The notes beneath the pieces were generated by a model. It searched no databases. It worked only from the letters and a program-made list of their open reading frames with translations, and was not told where the DNA came from. A stretch of 64,000 bases of DNA, taken from assembly GCA_963989385.1 (NCBI GenBank), contig OZ022513.1, forward strand, positions 22,757,928 through 22,821,927, given 5' to 3'. Positions within the stretch are counted from its first letter, which is position 1, and every line of letters begins with the position of its first letter. Below are positions 45,721-57,249 of this stretch, piece by piece. Both the position numbers and the translations under genes were made by a program. The DNA comes from Ctena decussata. Its lineage: Eukaryota > Mollusca > Bivalvia > Lucinida > Lucinidae.

Positions 45721-46195
45721 GCACATGCGCAGTCTGGTATGTAGACTAGCTCCTTGTCTGATACTAATGATTTTTACAGCCCTGCTAAGGCAATAATTTT
45801 TCCTGGCCGCATGGGTAAAATTGTACTCAAAGAAAAACTTCAGACAGACGCAATTAAGCATGTAGCAAAGTTACCATATACGAAGTTTAACGTATTTTCA
45901 ATATATCAATCCGTCAAAAATGATTTCGCAGAACTGAAAGTAATCACAGTTTATTTATCAATAAGATCCGCCTCCTTTCAGCCAGTAGCAAACTGCAGAA
46001 GCCTGACAGACTGCGCATATGCTGACGATGGTCTTGGCATGCGCACATTTTATGTCTCGAGAGATATTCCCCGGACATAGCTCATATTGAAAATCAAGAT
46101 AAACTTGCGCATCTGCCCAGTTCGAAATCACAACCCATATATCCTACTGCCATATGCTGCACCAATTTCGCTCAGGCTAGTGGAATGATCCTTGT
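45721..46195. other. Unassigned stretch
   Basis: An open frame of 108 codons at 45754-46080 shows no domain and follows a dispersed repeat. I do not call it a gene. Confidence 0.3.
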
Positions 46196-46270
46196 TTTCT
46201 TCTTTCCACGGACAGAGAGAGAGAGAATTTCGCTCAGGCAAATGGAATGATTCGTCTTTCCAGAGAGAGA

Positions 46271-46302
<32 letters not shown>
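46196..46302. repeat. (GA)n microsatellite with local duplication
   Basis: Two GA tracts (46198-46213 and 46260-46302). The sequence ATTTCGCTCAGGC-A-TGGAATGAT occurs before each. Confidence 0.85.
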
Positions 46303-46305
<3 letters not shown>

Positions 46306-47378
46306 TGAGGGAAAGATACTGCATATAGAAACATATGTCTTTGCTTTGTAGAGGTATTTTATCAGACTTCCCTTGAATGACGTAACTCTTCCAAAATGGA
46401 GTCTACTCTTAAAGGAAATCTTCTCTAAGAATATAAGAGTTGAACCATATTGAAAAGGGAGACAAAAACAAAAGTGCCAGAGTTTCAATCCCTGAAATTG
46501 TACCCACTCACCTTAATATAAAACAAATCGCCTTCCTATAGCTAATTACGTCTTGGGACATAAAACTCATTTTTCAATCTGGCAGATTCCAGATGTACAT
46601 GCTTTTCAACACTTTTACCGGTCAATTGTGTGTCAGTCTGGGTCAAGTTTAAATGTCATATCTGATATTGTAAAGTCACCTTTTATCAATTCCCGACTTA
46701 TTATTATAAGCGTAATTCCATTCCCACCGATAAAGCTTTTGCAAATAAATAACCAAAATATGTCGATGCTATTTGACTCGTATGCATGTAAAACGCATTG
46801 TGCAAACTTTCTGTTTTGAGTTAAAAAAAAGAAAGAAAAAAATAATGGTGATGAAGTTATCACAAAACTCTTGAGAGTTGCTAAACCAAAATTTTGCATG
46901 GGCAACTTTCCTATTCAGGCCTTGCATAAGCGGTTTGAATTAACATGAATTATTTTGTGGAAAATCGTTCTTTTCCTCCATTAATATTGCGTTAAGTTCT
47001 TACAGGACAAGGTGTGGTTGGGTTCGGCGATGGTGTTGTCCCTACTGTGTCTTATAAACGTCCCGAAGAGAGTCTGATGTACACATTTATACATACACTA
47101 AAATTTGACAATCTCGTGTTAAGTTAAAAAAAACTGTACTCATACGTATGCGAAATGTTTGTCGTACACCAACCTATTCGCAATCAACTTGCGCACGTGA
47201 AGACTGAGTTGTATCGTTCATTGTTGGACGAACTGTGATGCCTCAAACAGATTTCGCATATGCACAAGCTATCCTAGACATGCACAGTTTTATATTATGA
47301 ATGTAAAAAGATCATATCATGATTAATGATAAAAATATACGTAATACATGTAAGGGAATTTAACTAAGAAATAGATTA
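46303..47378. other. Unassigned stretch
   Basis: No gene or repeat recognised. Confidence 0.35.
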
Positions 47379-47528
47379 GCTCTAGCAGTGAATTGTTGAG
47401 TAATAATGCACTGTTTGGAGGTCAGTTGTGAAGTAGAGCATATCACGAGAGCGGAGCGCGAATGATTTATCTACTTACAACAGACCGACAAACAGTGAAT
47501 TATTACACAACAATTCAATCCTAGAGCT
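47379..47528. repeat. 150 bp imperfect palindrome (AGCTCTAG / CTAGAGCT)
   Basis: AGCTCTAGCAGTGAATTGTTG...CACTGTTTG is mirrored by CAAACAGTGAATTATTAC...CAACAATTCAATCCTAGAGCT. The size and structure fit a small MITE. Confidence 0.65.
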
Positions 47529-47937
47529 GAACTATCTTGATTCTAACACTAAAAACGCTGCAAAAGTATTCTTTTCATTCAAATTCTCTCAACCTTCTTG
47601 CCAGCGCGTTAATGCTCCCGCCAATTTTCTTAACTGTATTTAAGATAAATGTACATTTTTAAGGCGAATTTAGAAAGAAAAAGAGACATAACACCGTCTA
47701 ACGCCTCAAAACGTCACAAAATGACGTCAGTATCGCTAGTGACGTCAGTAGTTAGACTCACGTGCTCCGAAACAGCGAATCGTTGCAGAATAAAGCACAG
47801 GAACTTTCCATTGCTTCCATAGGCGCACTGTGATAGAATAAGAACCAAAATAAGAAAAACGTATAACATGACTTTATTTTATAATGCAGGCGGATTGTTT
47901 GGTATACTTATGCGTGTTGCCGGACATGGGTTATTAG
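47529..47937. other. Unassigned stretch
   Basis: ATGACGTCAGTATCGCTAGTGACGTCAGTA near 47720-47750 holds two TGACGTCA words (CRE-like) 20 bp apart. No gene attached. Confidence 0.35.
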
Positions 47938-48065
47938 CTCGCCTGGACGAAGTCCAGGAAGAGCTATTGCACAACCCCCGGCGTCGGCATCGGCGTCAGC
48001 GTCGGAGTCGGCGGCGGCGTCCGCATTTACGCTAAAAGTTTTAAGAGCTTATATTTTCTAAATTA
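47938..48065 (+). repeat. 5' end of a truncated dispersed element
   Basis: TTAGCTCGCCTGGACGAAGTCCAGG forms a hairpin (CCTGGACG/CGAAGTCCAGG) and is followed by a GGCGTCGGCGTC tract. The hairpin + GTC-rich tract is the same start design as at 36253, 50427 and 57250. The core and end are missing. Confidence 0.5.
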
Positions 48066-48170
48066 TTTGATGGATCTGGTTCCTATTTGGTATGATGATA
48101 GACATAGGTCCAAATTTTCTTTCAGCAATACTCTTGTCCAAGCCTATGATCTCAAAGTCAGAGCGTCATG

Positions 48171-48270
48171 GGAACAGAAAGCTTCTGATCACACTGGACG
48201 GAAACAAAGGCTGATGTGAGATTTTGCTGGGCCTATATGCCACTTCTTGGTTTTGTCATGTCGTGGCTCA
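48171..48270. repeat. Right half of a palindromic MITE
   Basis: CTTCTGATCACACTGGACGG...GGTTTTGTCATGTCGTGGCTCA matches the right half of the 238 bp MITE family. The left half is missing. Confidence 0.6.
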
Positions 48271-48353
48271 TATTTGGTATTAGCACATTGACCAAATATA
48301 CTCTAACATTTTCTACTTGCTGTCAGCATAAGTACTTCACTTTACTATTTCAA

Positions 48354-49662
48354 AACAAGAGGACCAAGAGGCCCTAAATCGCTCATCTGAGCGAAAAAGT
48401 TAAAGGTCAAACAAGGGTCATCATTTGAACAAACCTGATAGTTTGCAACCATTTCCAAATTTTGAATATTTTCCTATGTATTGCTATGGTTCAAACCCAT
48501 TCAACAAACTTGGTAAAGGACCAATAGACAATGCTACATACTAAATTTCAAGCATCTGAGCCAAGTGGTTCTGAAGAAGAAGATTTTTGAATATTTTTCT
48601 ATGTTTTCTATGTTTCAAACACACGACTCCCTACCGCGAGGTCATTTTAAACCCTGGGGCCATAATTTGTATAAAGTGGATAAACGACTACAAGGCAATG
48701 CTACATACCAAAATTTCAAGCATCTGAGCCAAGTGGTTCTGAAAGTGAAGATTTTTGAATATTTTCTCTATGTATTTCTATGGTTCAATCTCATGACCTC
48801 TGGGGTGGGGCCATTTAGACCCTGGGGTCATCATTTGAACAAACTTGGTAAAGTACTACTAGGCAATGCCACGTACCAAATTTCAAGCATCTGAGCCAAG
48901 TGATTCTGAAAAAAAAGTTTTTTTTCCATACTTTTCTATGCATTTATATGGTTCAAACTTAGGACACCCTGCCGTGGGGCTATTGTGGACCCTGGGGCCA
49001 CCATTAGAACAAACATGGTAAAGGACTATTAGGCAATGCTACATACCGAATTTCAAGCATCTGAGCCTTGCGGCTCTGAAGAAGAAGATTTTTGAATATT
49101 TGTCTATGGTTCAAACCTCGGACTCCATGCCATTGGGCCATTTTGGACCCTGGGCCCATTATTTGAAAAAGCTTGATATAAGATTATTAGGCAATGCTAC
49201 ATAAAAAAATTCAAGCAACTAAGCCAAAATGGTTCTGAACAAGAAGATTATTTAATATTTTTCTATGTATTTCTATGGTTCAATCCCATGGCCCCTGGGC
49301 CGGGACCATTTTAGACCCTGGGGCCATCATTTGAACAAACTTGGTAAAAGACCACTAGGCAATACTACAAACAGAATTTCAATCACCTGCACCGAGTGGT
49401 TCTTCAGAAGAAGATTTCTAAGTATATTTGAATTTCGAACCCAAGACCCCCCGGGCCTTTTTGGACCACAGGGCCAGAGTTTGAACAAAACTTGGTAGAG
49501 GTCCACTAGACAATGCTTCATAACAAATATCAAAGCCCTAGGCCTAGTGGTTCCAGAGAAGATGTCATTTAAAGCAAATTGACGCACGACGCACGACGGA
49601 CGACGGACACCGACTGATCACAATAGCTCACCCTGAGCCTATATGGCTCATGTGAGCTAAAA
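48354..49662 (+). mobile_element. Tandem-core element, ~168 bp units, ending GAGCTAAAAA
   Basis: It starts AACAAGAGGACCAAGAGGCC, then has seven or so units of about 168 bp sharing TTCAAGCATCTGAGCCAAGTG, GGTTCTGAAGAAGAAGATTT and GACCCTGGGGCCATCATTTG. It ends with ACGCACGACGGACGACGGAC, CACAATAGCTCACCCTGAGC and a terminal hairpin (TGAGC...GCTCA). This start and end are familiar to me from many molluscan genomic sequences. Non-coding. Confidence 0.75.
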
Positions 49663-50089
49663 AGCGCAAGAAATTTTCAAAATTTAAATTTTCAATTCTA
49701 TTCTCTATTTTATAATTACGAAAGCAAACACAGTAGTTACCTATCAATAAATTTCCTCAAGTTATATTATTAATCACAATGAAATACAAGTTTTCGCCAC
49801 CTGCTGAGAAATTTGAAATTCCTTTTCTGCTGCGCATGCGCCGTTTATAAACATGCGCAATCAATGGTTGGCGCATCAAGCGGCCAAATTAAAAAAATCG
49901 TGTCAGTGTTTTGAATTATTGTGAGAAATGTTGTGTGAGAAAAACATCTTTTTGGATAGTTAACTAGATTATTGTGATAAAACAATTAAAACTGTTAATG
50001 ACATCGTGTCGCTCACGTCATCGTCTCGTATGGTAAGTAACACAATGTTTATTTTTATTCTTTCCTTCGTATTTAAACGTTGAATACAT
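49663..50089. other. Stretch with possible exon and splice donor
   Basis: GCGCATGCGC words (49830-49870, NRF-1-like) precede TCGTATG|GTAAGTAACACAATG at 50028-50048. The GTAAGT could be a 5' splice site, and the same donor sequence recurs at 50402. No coding exon can be supported. Confidence 0.35.
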
Positions 50090-50260
50090 TATCATCATTG
50101 TGCTAGAATTCTTCGCGCTACTTGTTTCTGTGTGCAAAATGTAGAATATTGTTTGTCTGATTAGAACAGCCTCACTGAGACGGTTAAAATGAGTTACCAC
50201 AATAAATATTTTTGAGCTGTGAGTAGAAGACATGTGCCCCTTATAACCCTTTGTCTGTTA
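50090..50260. repeat. Local duplication, copy 1
   Basis: TTGTGCTAGAATTCTTCGCGC, GATTAGAACAGCCTC and ATGTGCCCCTTATAACCC align with 51795-51970. Together with the GTAAGTAACACAATG motif ahead of each copy (50032 and 50405), this shows an old direct duplication of about 0.4 kb. Confidence 0.7.
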
Positions 50261-50426
50261 TTTTTATAGGTAAATGCATAGAAAATCCAAGCTGCAGAAG
50301 TGATATTGTCCTACGCGTGATACTGGATTGCGATGAAGATTTGTGACGCAGCGTATGATGATTTCGTGTCTCATACTGTATCGCCCGTGTAAACGTCACA
50401 GATGGTAAGTAACACAATGTGTTTTT

Positions 50427-51741
50427 ATGCCCCCGTGACGATAGTCAGGGGGCATTAAGATTTGCTCCTGTCTGTCCGTCCGTCCATCCGTCCGTCTGTC
50501 CGTCCGTTCGTCACACTTTACGGTGTAGAGTTTGTGTAATCAACTCCTCCCACAGTTTTCAGTGGATCTTTTTCAAACTTCGCATACATGTTGTGGACAT
50601 ATTGAAAATGTGCATGTGGGTTTTTGTCGGAGCTAGAATTAATTTTGACAGAATTACGGCCTTTCGAACTTAGTCATTTTAGGCAAATTTTTGCATTGTA
50701 GGGTATGTAGTTTGTGTAATCAACTCCTCCCACAGCTTTCAATGGATCTTTTTGAAACCTTGCATACATGTTATGGACATATTGAAGATGTGCATGTTGG
50801 TTTATGTTGGAGCTAGAATTAATTTTGACAGAATTACGGCTTTTTGAACTTAGTCATTTTAGGCAAATTTTTGCATTGTAGGGTATGTAGTTTGTGTAAT
50901 CAACTCCTCCCACAGTTTTCAATGGATCTTTTTGAAACCTTGCATACATGTTGTGAACATATTGAAGATGTGCATGTGGGTTTTTATTGGAGCTAGAATT
51001 AATTTTGACAGAATTACAGCTTTTTGAACTTAGTCATTTTAGGCAAATTTTTGCATTGTAGGGTATGTAGTTTGTGTAATCAACTCCTCCCACAGTTTTC
51101 AATGGATCTTTTTCAAACCTTGTATACATGTTATTCACATATTGAAGATGTGCATGTGGGTTTTTGTTGGAACTAGATTTGATTTTGACAGAATTACGGC
51201 CTTTTGAACTTAGTCATTTTAGGCAAATTTTTACTTAAAAGGGGTGTGGAGTTTGTGTAATCAACTCCTCCCTCAGTTTTCAATTGGTCTTTTCCAAATT
51301 TTGCATACATGTTATGCACATATTGGAGATGTGCATGTGGGTTTTTGTTGGAGCTAGAATTAATTTTGACAGAATTATAGCTTTTTGGACTTAGTCATTT
51401 TAGGCATATGTTTGCATTGTAGGGTAAGTACTTTGTGTAATCAACTCCTCCCACAATTTTCAGTGGCTGTTTTTCAGACATTGGAGACTTGTTGTGGACA
51501 TATTGAAGATGTGCATGTTGGTTTTGATAGGAAAAAAATAATTCTGAAGGAATTATGGCCTTTTAAACTTGGTCATTTTGGGCTGCATTTTGCACTGTAG
51601 GGTATAAATTTTGTGTAATGTTTTCAGTGGATTCTTTGTAAATAGCATTTGGGCTTGAAAGGTGCTTTAGGGATGTACACATGTCCTGTGACAGGCGCTG
51701 CACGGGGGCATCATTAGTGTCTTACAGACACAATTTTCTAG
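50427..51741 (+). mobile_element. Helitron-like tandem-core element, six 180 bp units
   Basis: It begins with the hairpin ATGCCCCCGTGACG...CAGGGGGCAT (50427-50455) and a GTCCGTCC tract, then units starting at about 50522, 50701, 50881, 51061, 51241 and 51422 (TTTGTGTAATCAACTCCTCC in each). It ends with CACGGGGGCATCATTA, a hairpin GTGTC-TTACA-GACAC (51717-51731) and CTAG at 51738-51741. A hairpin about 6-10 nt before CTRR is the Helitron 3' signature. It sits inside the second copy of the local duplication, interrupting sequence that is continuous in copy 1. No Rep/helicase gene, so non-autonomous. Confidence 0.7.
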
Positions 51742-51794
51742 TTCTGTTCTTTGTTGTTTTTCCCTTTTATATTGTGCATAAACGATGAAAAACT

Positions 51795-51970
51795 CATGAT
51801 TGTGCTAGCATGCTTTTGTTACGGCGCTTGTAGATGATAATTTATGATATTTTACTTGTTTCTGCTCGCTACATGTAAAAGGAATTAGAACAGTCTCAAC
51901 GAGTCTGTTCAAATAAGTAACCACGATTTTTAGCAGTGTGCAGAAAACAAATGCCCCTTATAACCCTAGT
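51795..51970. repeat. Local duplication, copy 2
   Basis: This matches 50090-50260 downstream of the Helitron-like insertion. Confidence 0.7.
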
Positions 51971-53272
51971 TCAATTGAAATTACACGTTAATGCATGGAC
52001 TTATCAAAATATAGCTAATATAGTCATTTGGTTATGGTTTGGAATTCAGGCGAGAAAAGCGATATTCGTCGTTCTAGTACGCTTTTTCACTAATTTAAAG
52101 ACTGCTGGTAATTGATGCAGAGAGGACAAAAAATAATAATGAATAGATAAAAGGTGAACAAAATGAATCCGTGCAAAACTAGTTAATCGACAATTTTTAA
52201 CTCCCTTTCTGTAAATAATTCTTAAATGGGGTGGTCAAAAGATTGAACCTGTTTGGGAGCTCTAGATTGCTGTCTTATCCCATCGAATTCATGTTACAGT
52301 ATGTGTTGTAATTGAAATAAAACATTGTTTACACCCAAGGCCACAGTATGAAAAGCAGGCTCCGCCCTCAAACTATCAATCGTGGTTAATTCAAAATCAT
52401 TTCAGATTTGGATACATCTTTTTCACTGAAACATTAAACCATTATTTTTTCAAAATAATTTCAGTGGAAGTTGAATTATTCTTCTTCTACATATACACTG
52501 ATTTAACTGCTCTTACGGATGCTTTCAACACCCTGAAGTTTAAATGTATTGTGCAGATTTCTAGCTAGTCAAGAAGAAAAAATGACAGTTTGAATGTTTA
52601 CCTTTGACCAAGTCATGTGATTTAAACAGTAGCTATGCTACTGTCCTGGTGAACCCTATTAGTCTCTTTGACAGAGAGAGCCCAGTAACTTCTATTGAGC
52701 CACACCCTCATATTCATTGTATGGCCTACATGAAACTGGGCCTTAAACTAAACCGAAAAAGAACAATAAATATACGGTATACGCAATATTATTTTCTTGG
52801 CGAGAGGCTTAATGAGCATTTTTTCACAGAAAATGATTAAGGTGAGTGAAACCCAAACACATTTGCTGGGGTACGCTTCCGATACTTTAGCTCCGCCCAC
52901 TGACTTCATCACACGACGAACGCTGAAAAATCGAATTTTAATTTATATATTTACACTTTATTTTTAGACTGTTTTTAAACTTCATTTTACTGGGTCCCAA
53001 ATGAACGCAATATGGAGGATTTATGGGAACATTACAGCGATTAACAATTATAACAATCGCAGGGGTCTGGTTATGCTTCGTACTTAATGTTCTGAATATG
53101 TAATTACATAGCACTAATGTCTAAATCATAGCGATTTACTCATGGCACGTTGTCTGTTTCATTTCCCAAACGCAACGAATTTAAGTTGCAATACAGACAT
53201 GTTCAAGTGATTTGTTACAACATTTCAAGAAAATCATTTTTGTGGAAAAAAATACGCGAGGTTGTTAGTTTA
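51971..53272. other. Unassigned stretch
   Basis: No gene or repeat recognised; AT-rich with a few GTGAGT-like donor words. Confidence 0.35.
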
Positions 53273-53540
53273 AACGGTTTTTTATTCAACATGTAGACAT
53301 ACACAATCAATACATACAAGAATAATATGAAATGATTCGATAACAAGCTAACTAGCTAATAAACATCGTCGCCTACTTAACATGTATTTGCAATGTCATA
53401 TTAGTGCATAAGATTTCTAAGCAACAGACAATCAAGACACGTTTATATGAACATATACATCATTGTATTAGGACTGAAAAGTTTTGATGTGAGAACAGCA
53501 TTCAATAAGAATCAATCGAACCATATTTAAGATATAAGCT

Positions 53541-53593
<53 letters not shown>

Positions 53594-53779
53594 CAGATGT
53601 TTCAATTCATTTCCGTTGTCTGAACCGCTTCCCAACAAAAATGTACCATCAGCGTAGCAAAATACTTGGTTTCGTAGTTGCAGATAATTTGGACAATCGT
53701 ACAGATAATGTTTTACTGTTTCTGTTCGACCACAACAAGAACACGTTGAACGCGAGGTTGTAAACTTGGCTGTCCCATT
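53273..53779 (-). pseudogene. 3' end of a non-LTR (LINE) retrotransposon, 5'-truncated
   Basis: On the minus strand from about 53775, a frame reads TAKFTTSRSTCSCCGRTETV and then KHYLYDCPNYLQLRNQ. The pattern C-x2-C, E-T-V-x-H-x-L/Y-x-x-C-P-x-Y...R is the cysteine/histidine motif at the C terminus of LINE ORF2 proteins. LLGSGSDNGNELK follows, as in LINE tails, before running into a GA microsatellite. Further on there is a 3' UTR with an AATAAA signal followed by AAAAA (plus strand TTTTTTATTC at 53278-53288). The upstream part ends abruptly at the TIR element. RT and endonuclease domains are absent, so this is a typical dead 5'-truncated insertion. Confidence 0.6.
53547..53588. repeat. (GA)21 microsatellite in the LINE fragment
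   Basis: An uninterrupted GA tract of about 42 bp. Confidence 0.95.
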
Positions 53780-53780
53780 T

Positions 53781-56663
53781 TAGGCTTGAAAAAGGGGCTC
53801 GGTAAAGTTAGCAGAACGAAAATTCTGCAGAAAATTCTGCAGAAGATTCTGCAGAATTTTCTGCAGAAAAAGTGGTAAAGTTAGTGAAATGAATATTCTG
53901 CAAAATTTTCTGCAGAAAAATTGGTAAAGTTAGCGAAATGGATATTCTTCAAAATGTTCTGCAAAATTTTCTGCAGAAAAAGTGGTAAGGATAGCGAATT
54001 GAAAATTCTGCAGAATTTAGCAATTTTTATTTCTTTGTTTTGTCAATTAGGGCCACAAAATGTGAGTGCGCACCGATTACCGCACTACCCTATTTCATAT
54101 GAGAACCGAGATATTCACAAAAATTGCACAGTTTCTTCTGCTGGAAAGTAGCAGAACGACATTAAAGAAACCCGTAGTAAGCAAAGTTTAATTTCCATGT
54201 TCTGTCATCTGGAGGCCACAAAATATGAGTGAGCACCGTTTACCGCACCACTATATCTCATATGTGGACCGAAATATTCACAATAATCGCATATTTTCTG
54301 GAGGCCACAAAATGTGAGTGGGCGCCGTTTACCGCACTACTCTATCTCATAAAAGGACCGAGATATTCACAAAAATCGCATATTTTCTTCTGCTGGAAAG
54401 TAGCAGAACGAAATTTAAAAAACTCTTGGTTAGCAAAGATTAATTTTTGTGTTCTGTCATCTGGTGGCCACAAAATGTGAGTGAGCGCCGTTTTCCGCAC
54501 TACTCTATCTCATAAATGGACCGAGATATTCTCAAAAATCGCATATTTTCTTCTGCTGGAAAGTAGCATAACGAAATTTCAGAAACCCTTTGTTAGCAAA
54601 GATTGATTTGTATGTTCTGACATCTGGTGGCCACAAAATGTGAGTGAGCGCCGTTTACCGCACTACTATTTTCATAAGTGGACCGAGATATTCATAAAAA
54701 TCGCATATTTTCTTCTGCTGGAAAGTAGCAGAACGAAAGTTCAGAAACCTTTTGTGAGCAAAGTTTGATTTCTCTGTTTTGTTATCTGGTGGCAACAAAA
54801 AGTGAGTGAGCGCCGTTTACCGCACTACTCTATCTAATTAGTGGACCGAGGTATTCACAAAAATCGGATATTTTTTTATACTGGAAATTAGCAGAACGAA
54901 ATTTCAGAAACCCTTTGTAAACAAAGACTGATTTTATGTTCTGTCATCTGGAGGCCACAAAATGTGAGTGAGTGCCGTTAACCGCACTACTCTATCTCAT
55001 AAGTGGACCGAGATATTCACAAAAATCGCATATTTTCTACTGCTGGAAAGTAGCAGAACGAAATTTAAGAAACTCTTTGTTAGCAAAGATTAATTTCTGT
55101 GTTCTGTCATCTGGTGGCCACAAAAAGTGAGCGAGCGCCATTTACCGCACTACTCTATGTCATAAGTGGACCGCGATATTCACAAAAATCGCATATTTTC
55201 TTATGCTGGAAAGTAGCAGAACGAAATTTCAGAAACCCTTTGTTAGCAAAGATTAATTCCTATGTTCTGTCATCTGGTGGCCACAAAATGCGAGTGAGCG
55301 CCGTTTACCGTACTACTCTTTCTCATAAATGGACCGAGATATTCACAAAAATCGCATATTTTCTTCTGCTGGAAAGTAGCGAAACGAAATTTCAGAAACC
55401 CTTTGTTAGCAAAGATTGATTTCTATGTTCTGTCATCTGGAGGCCACAAAATGTGAGTGAGCGCCGTTTACCGCACTACTCTATCTCATAAGTGCACCGA
55501 AATATTCACAAAAATCGCATATTTTCTTCTGCTGGAAAGTAGCAGAACGAAATTTCAGAAACCCTTTGTCAGCAAAGTTTGTTTTCTATGTTCGGTCATC
55601 TACAGGCCACAAAATGTGAGTGAGCATCGTTTTCCGCACTTATCTATCTTAAAATCGGACCAAGATATTCACAAAAATCGCATATTTTCTTCTGCTGGAA
55701 AGTAGCATAACGAAATTTCAGAAACCCTTTGTTAGCATAGTTTGATTTCTATGTTCTGTCATCTTGAGGCCACAAAATGTGAGTGAGCGCCGTTTACCGC
55801 ACTACTCTATCTCATAAATGGACCGAGATATTAAAAAAATCGCATATTTTCTTATGCTGGAAAGTAGCTGAACGAAATTTCAGAAACCCTTTGTTAGCAA
55901 AGATTGATTTCTATGTTCTGTCATCTGGTGGCCACAAAATGTGAGTGAGCGCCGTTTACCGCACTACTCTATCTAATAAGTAGTGCGGTAAACGGTGCTC
56001 ACTCATATTTTGTGGCCTCCAGACGACAGAACACGGAAATTAAACTTTGTTTACAACGGGTTTGACTCTGACCGTCTGCTATTCTCAAGACTAATTCCAA
56101 TTTCAGAACTGAAATATCAGCATTATGCCTGTGCCTATATGATAACCAGCTGCCTAGATTAAAAGGAATCAAATAGCTAAAGCAGAGATTTATGGACGTT
56201 GATGCTGACAGGGAAAATAAACATTACTGTTACTCTTGAGAGGGCTGAAAAATAGAAATTTCTGATTCTAGACCCCTTAGGTGTACGAGTATTTGTGTCG
56301 TTCTGCTATTTTCCAGCGGAAGAAACTATGCAATTTTTGTGAATATCTAGGTTCTCATATAAAATAGGGTAGTGCGGTAATCGGTGCGCACTCACATTTT
56401 GTGGTCCGTAGTTGACAAAACAAAGAAATAAAAATGGCTAAATTCTGCAGAATTTTCAATTCGCTATCTTAACACTTTTTCTGCAGAAAATTTTGCAGAA
56501 AATTTTGCAGAATATCCATTTCGATAACTTTACCACTTTTTCTGCAGAAAATTTTGCAGAATATTCATTTCGCTAACTTTACCACTTTTTCTGCAGAAAA
56601 TTCTGCAGAATCTTCTGCAGAATTTTCGTTCTGCTAACTTTACCGAGCCGGCCTTTTTTGAAA
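53781..56663. mobile_element. TIR element with TCTGCAGAA palindromes and ~163 bp core repeats
   Basis: GGCTCGGTAAAGTTAGCAGA at 53796 is mirrored by TCTGCTAACTTTACCGAGCC ending at 56649. The inverted arms continue inward for about 370 bp, through many TTCTGCAGAA palindromes, GTGGTAAAGTTAG words and the GGCCACAAAATGTGAGTG block. Between them about a dozen direct units of about 163 bp (GAGCGCCGTTTACCGCACTA, ACCGAGATATTCACAAAAAT, CTGCTGGAAAGTAGC) fill the centre. Near 55980 the orientation flips, so part of a unit is inverted. The outermost TAGGCTTGAAAAAGG resembles the inverted GGCCTTTTTTGAAAAAGGCC at 56650-56669. No coding gene. Confidence 0.85.
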
Positions 56664-57249
56664 AAGGCCTACATCTGTCACTGCTTTTTCCCGCATTCAC
56701 TAACATTTAAAACACCATGCGCAGATAAGCAATGCCATCAACAATATTAAGATTTAATATGCATAAGATGTAAGATACCGTTCCTATTTTAAACTATTTC
56801 GCCGAAAGAAAATATCAATTCATTTGTCTCTGGAATTAGTTTCGACACGTGAATGTGTTCACATAACCTGTCAGCTAGCAGCATGTACTTGCAATATTGC
56901 TCTCTGGGGAGAAGCGCAGGGGCATGCAGATTATATGCTTAGTTTTAGTAATGTTGCGCACTGTAAATACCTTAAAATTGGGACACCATGAGCAACATTC
57001 CTTAAAATTTGAACGAATTGATTGCACTGTGTGGTAATGTTCCTATTATGTCCTGGCGGAAAGGCAAATGGTGTAGACCCTGAACAGGCTGCTCCTGATA
57101 GGGTTCTGTCTACACTATTTGTTCAGACATGTCCGCCCAAAAATTCAAGATAAAAACTAGTCTCCAAGATTCCGCCTCATGTTTTATACCATGCCCTCCT
57201 AGGAGGGCTGGGTGTCAATTTATCAACAAACATGTAAATTTGTTAGCTC
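56664..57249. other. Unassigned stretch with a related small repeat
   Basis: ATTGGGACACCA (56978) and GTAGACCCTGAACAGGCTGC...TTCTGTCTACAC (57073-57117) resemble the foldback at 44118. Otherwise nothing recognised. Confidence 0.4.

Noticed and set aside
45754..46080. 108-codon frame
   Set aside because: No domain, adjoins a dispersed repeat, and amino-acid composition gives no coding signal I trust.
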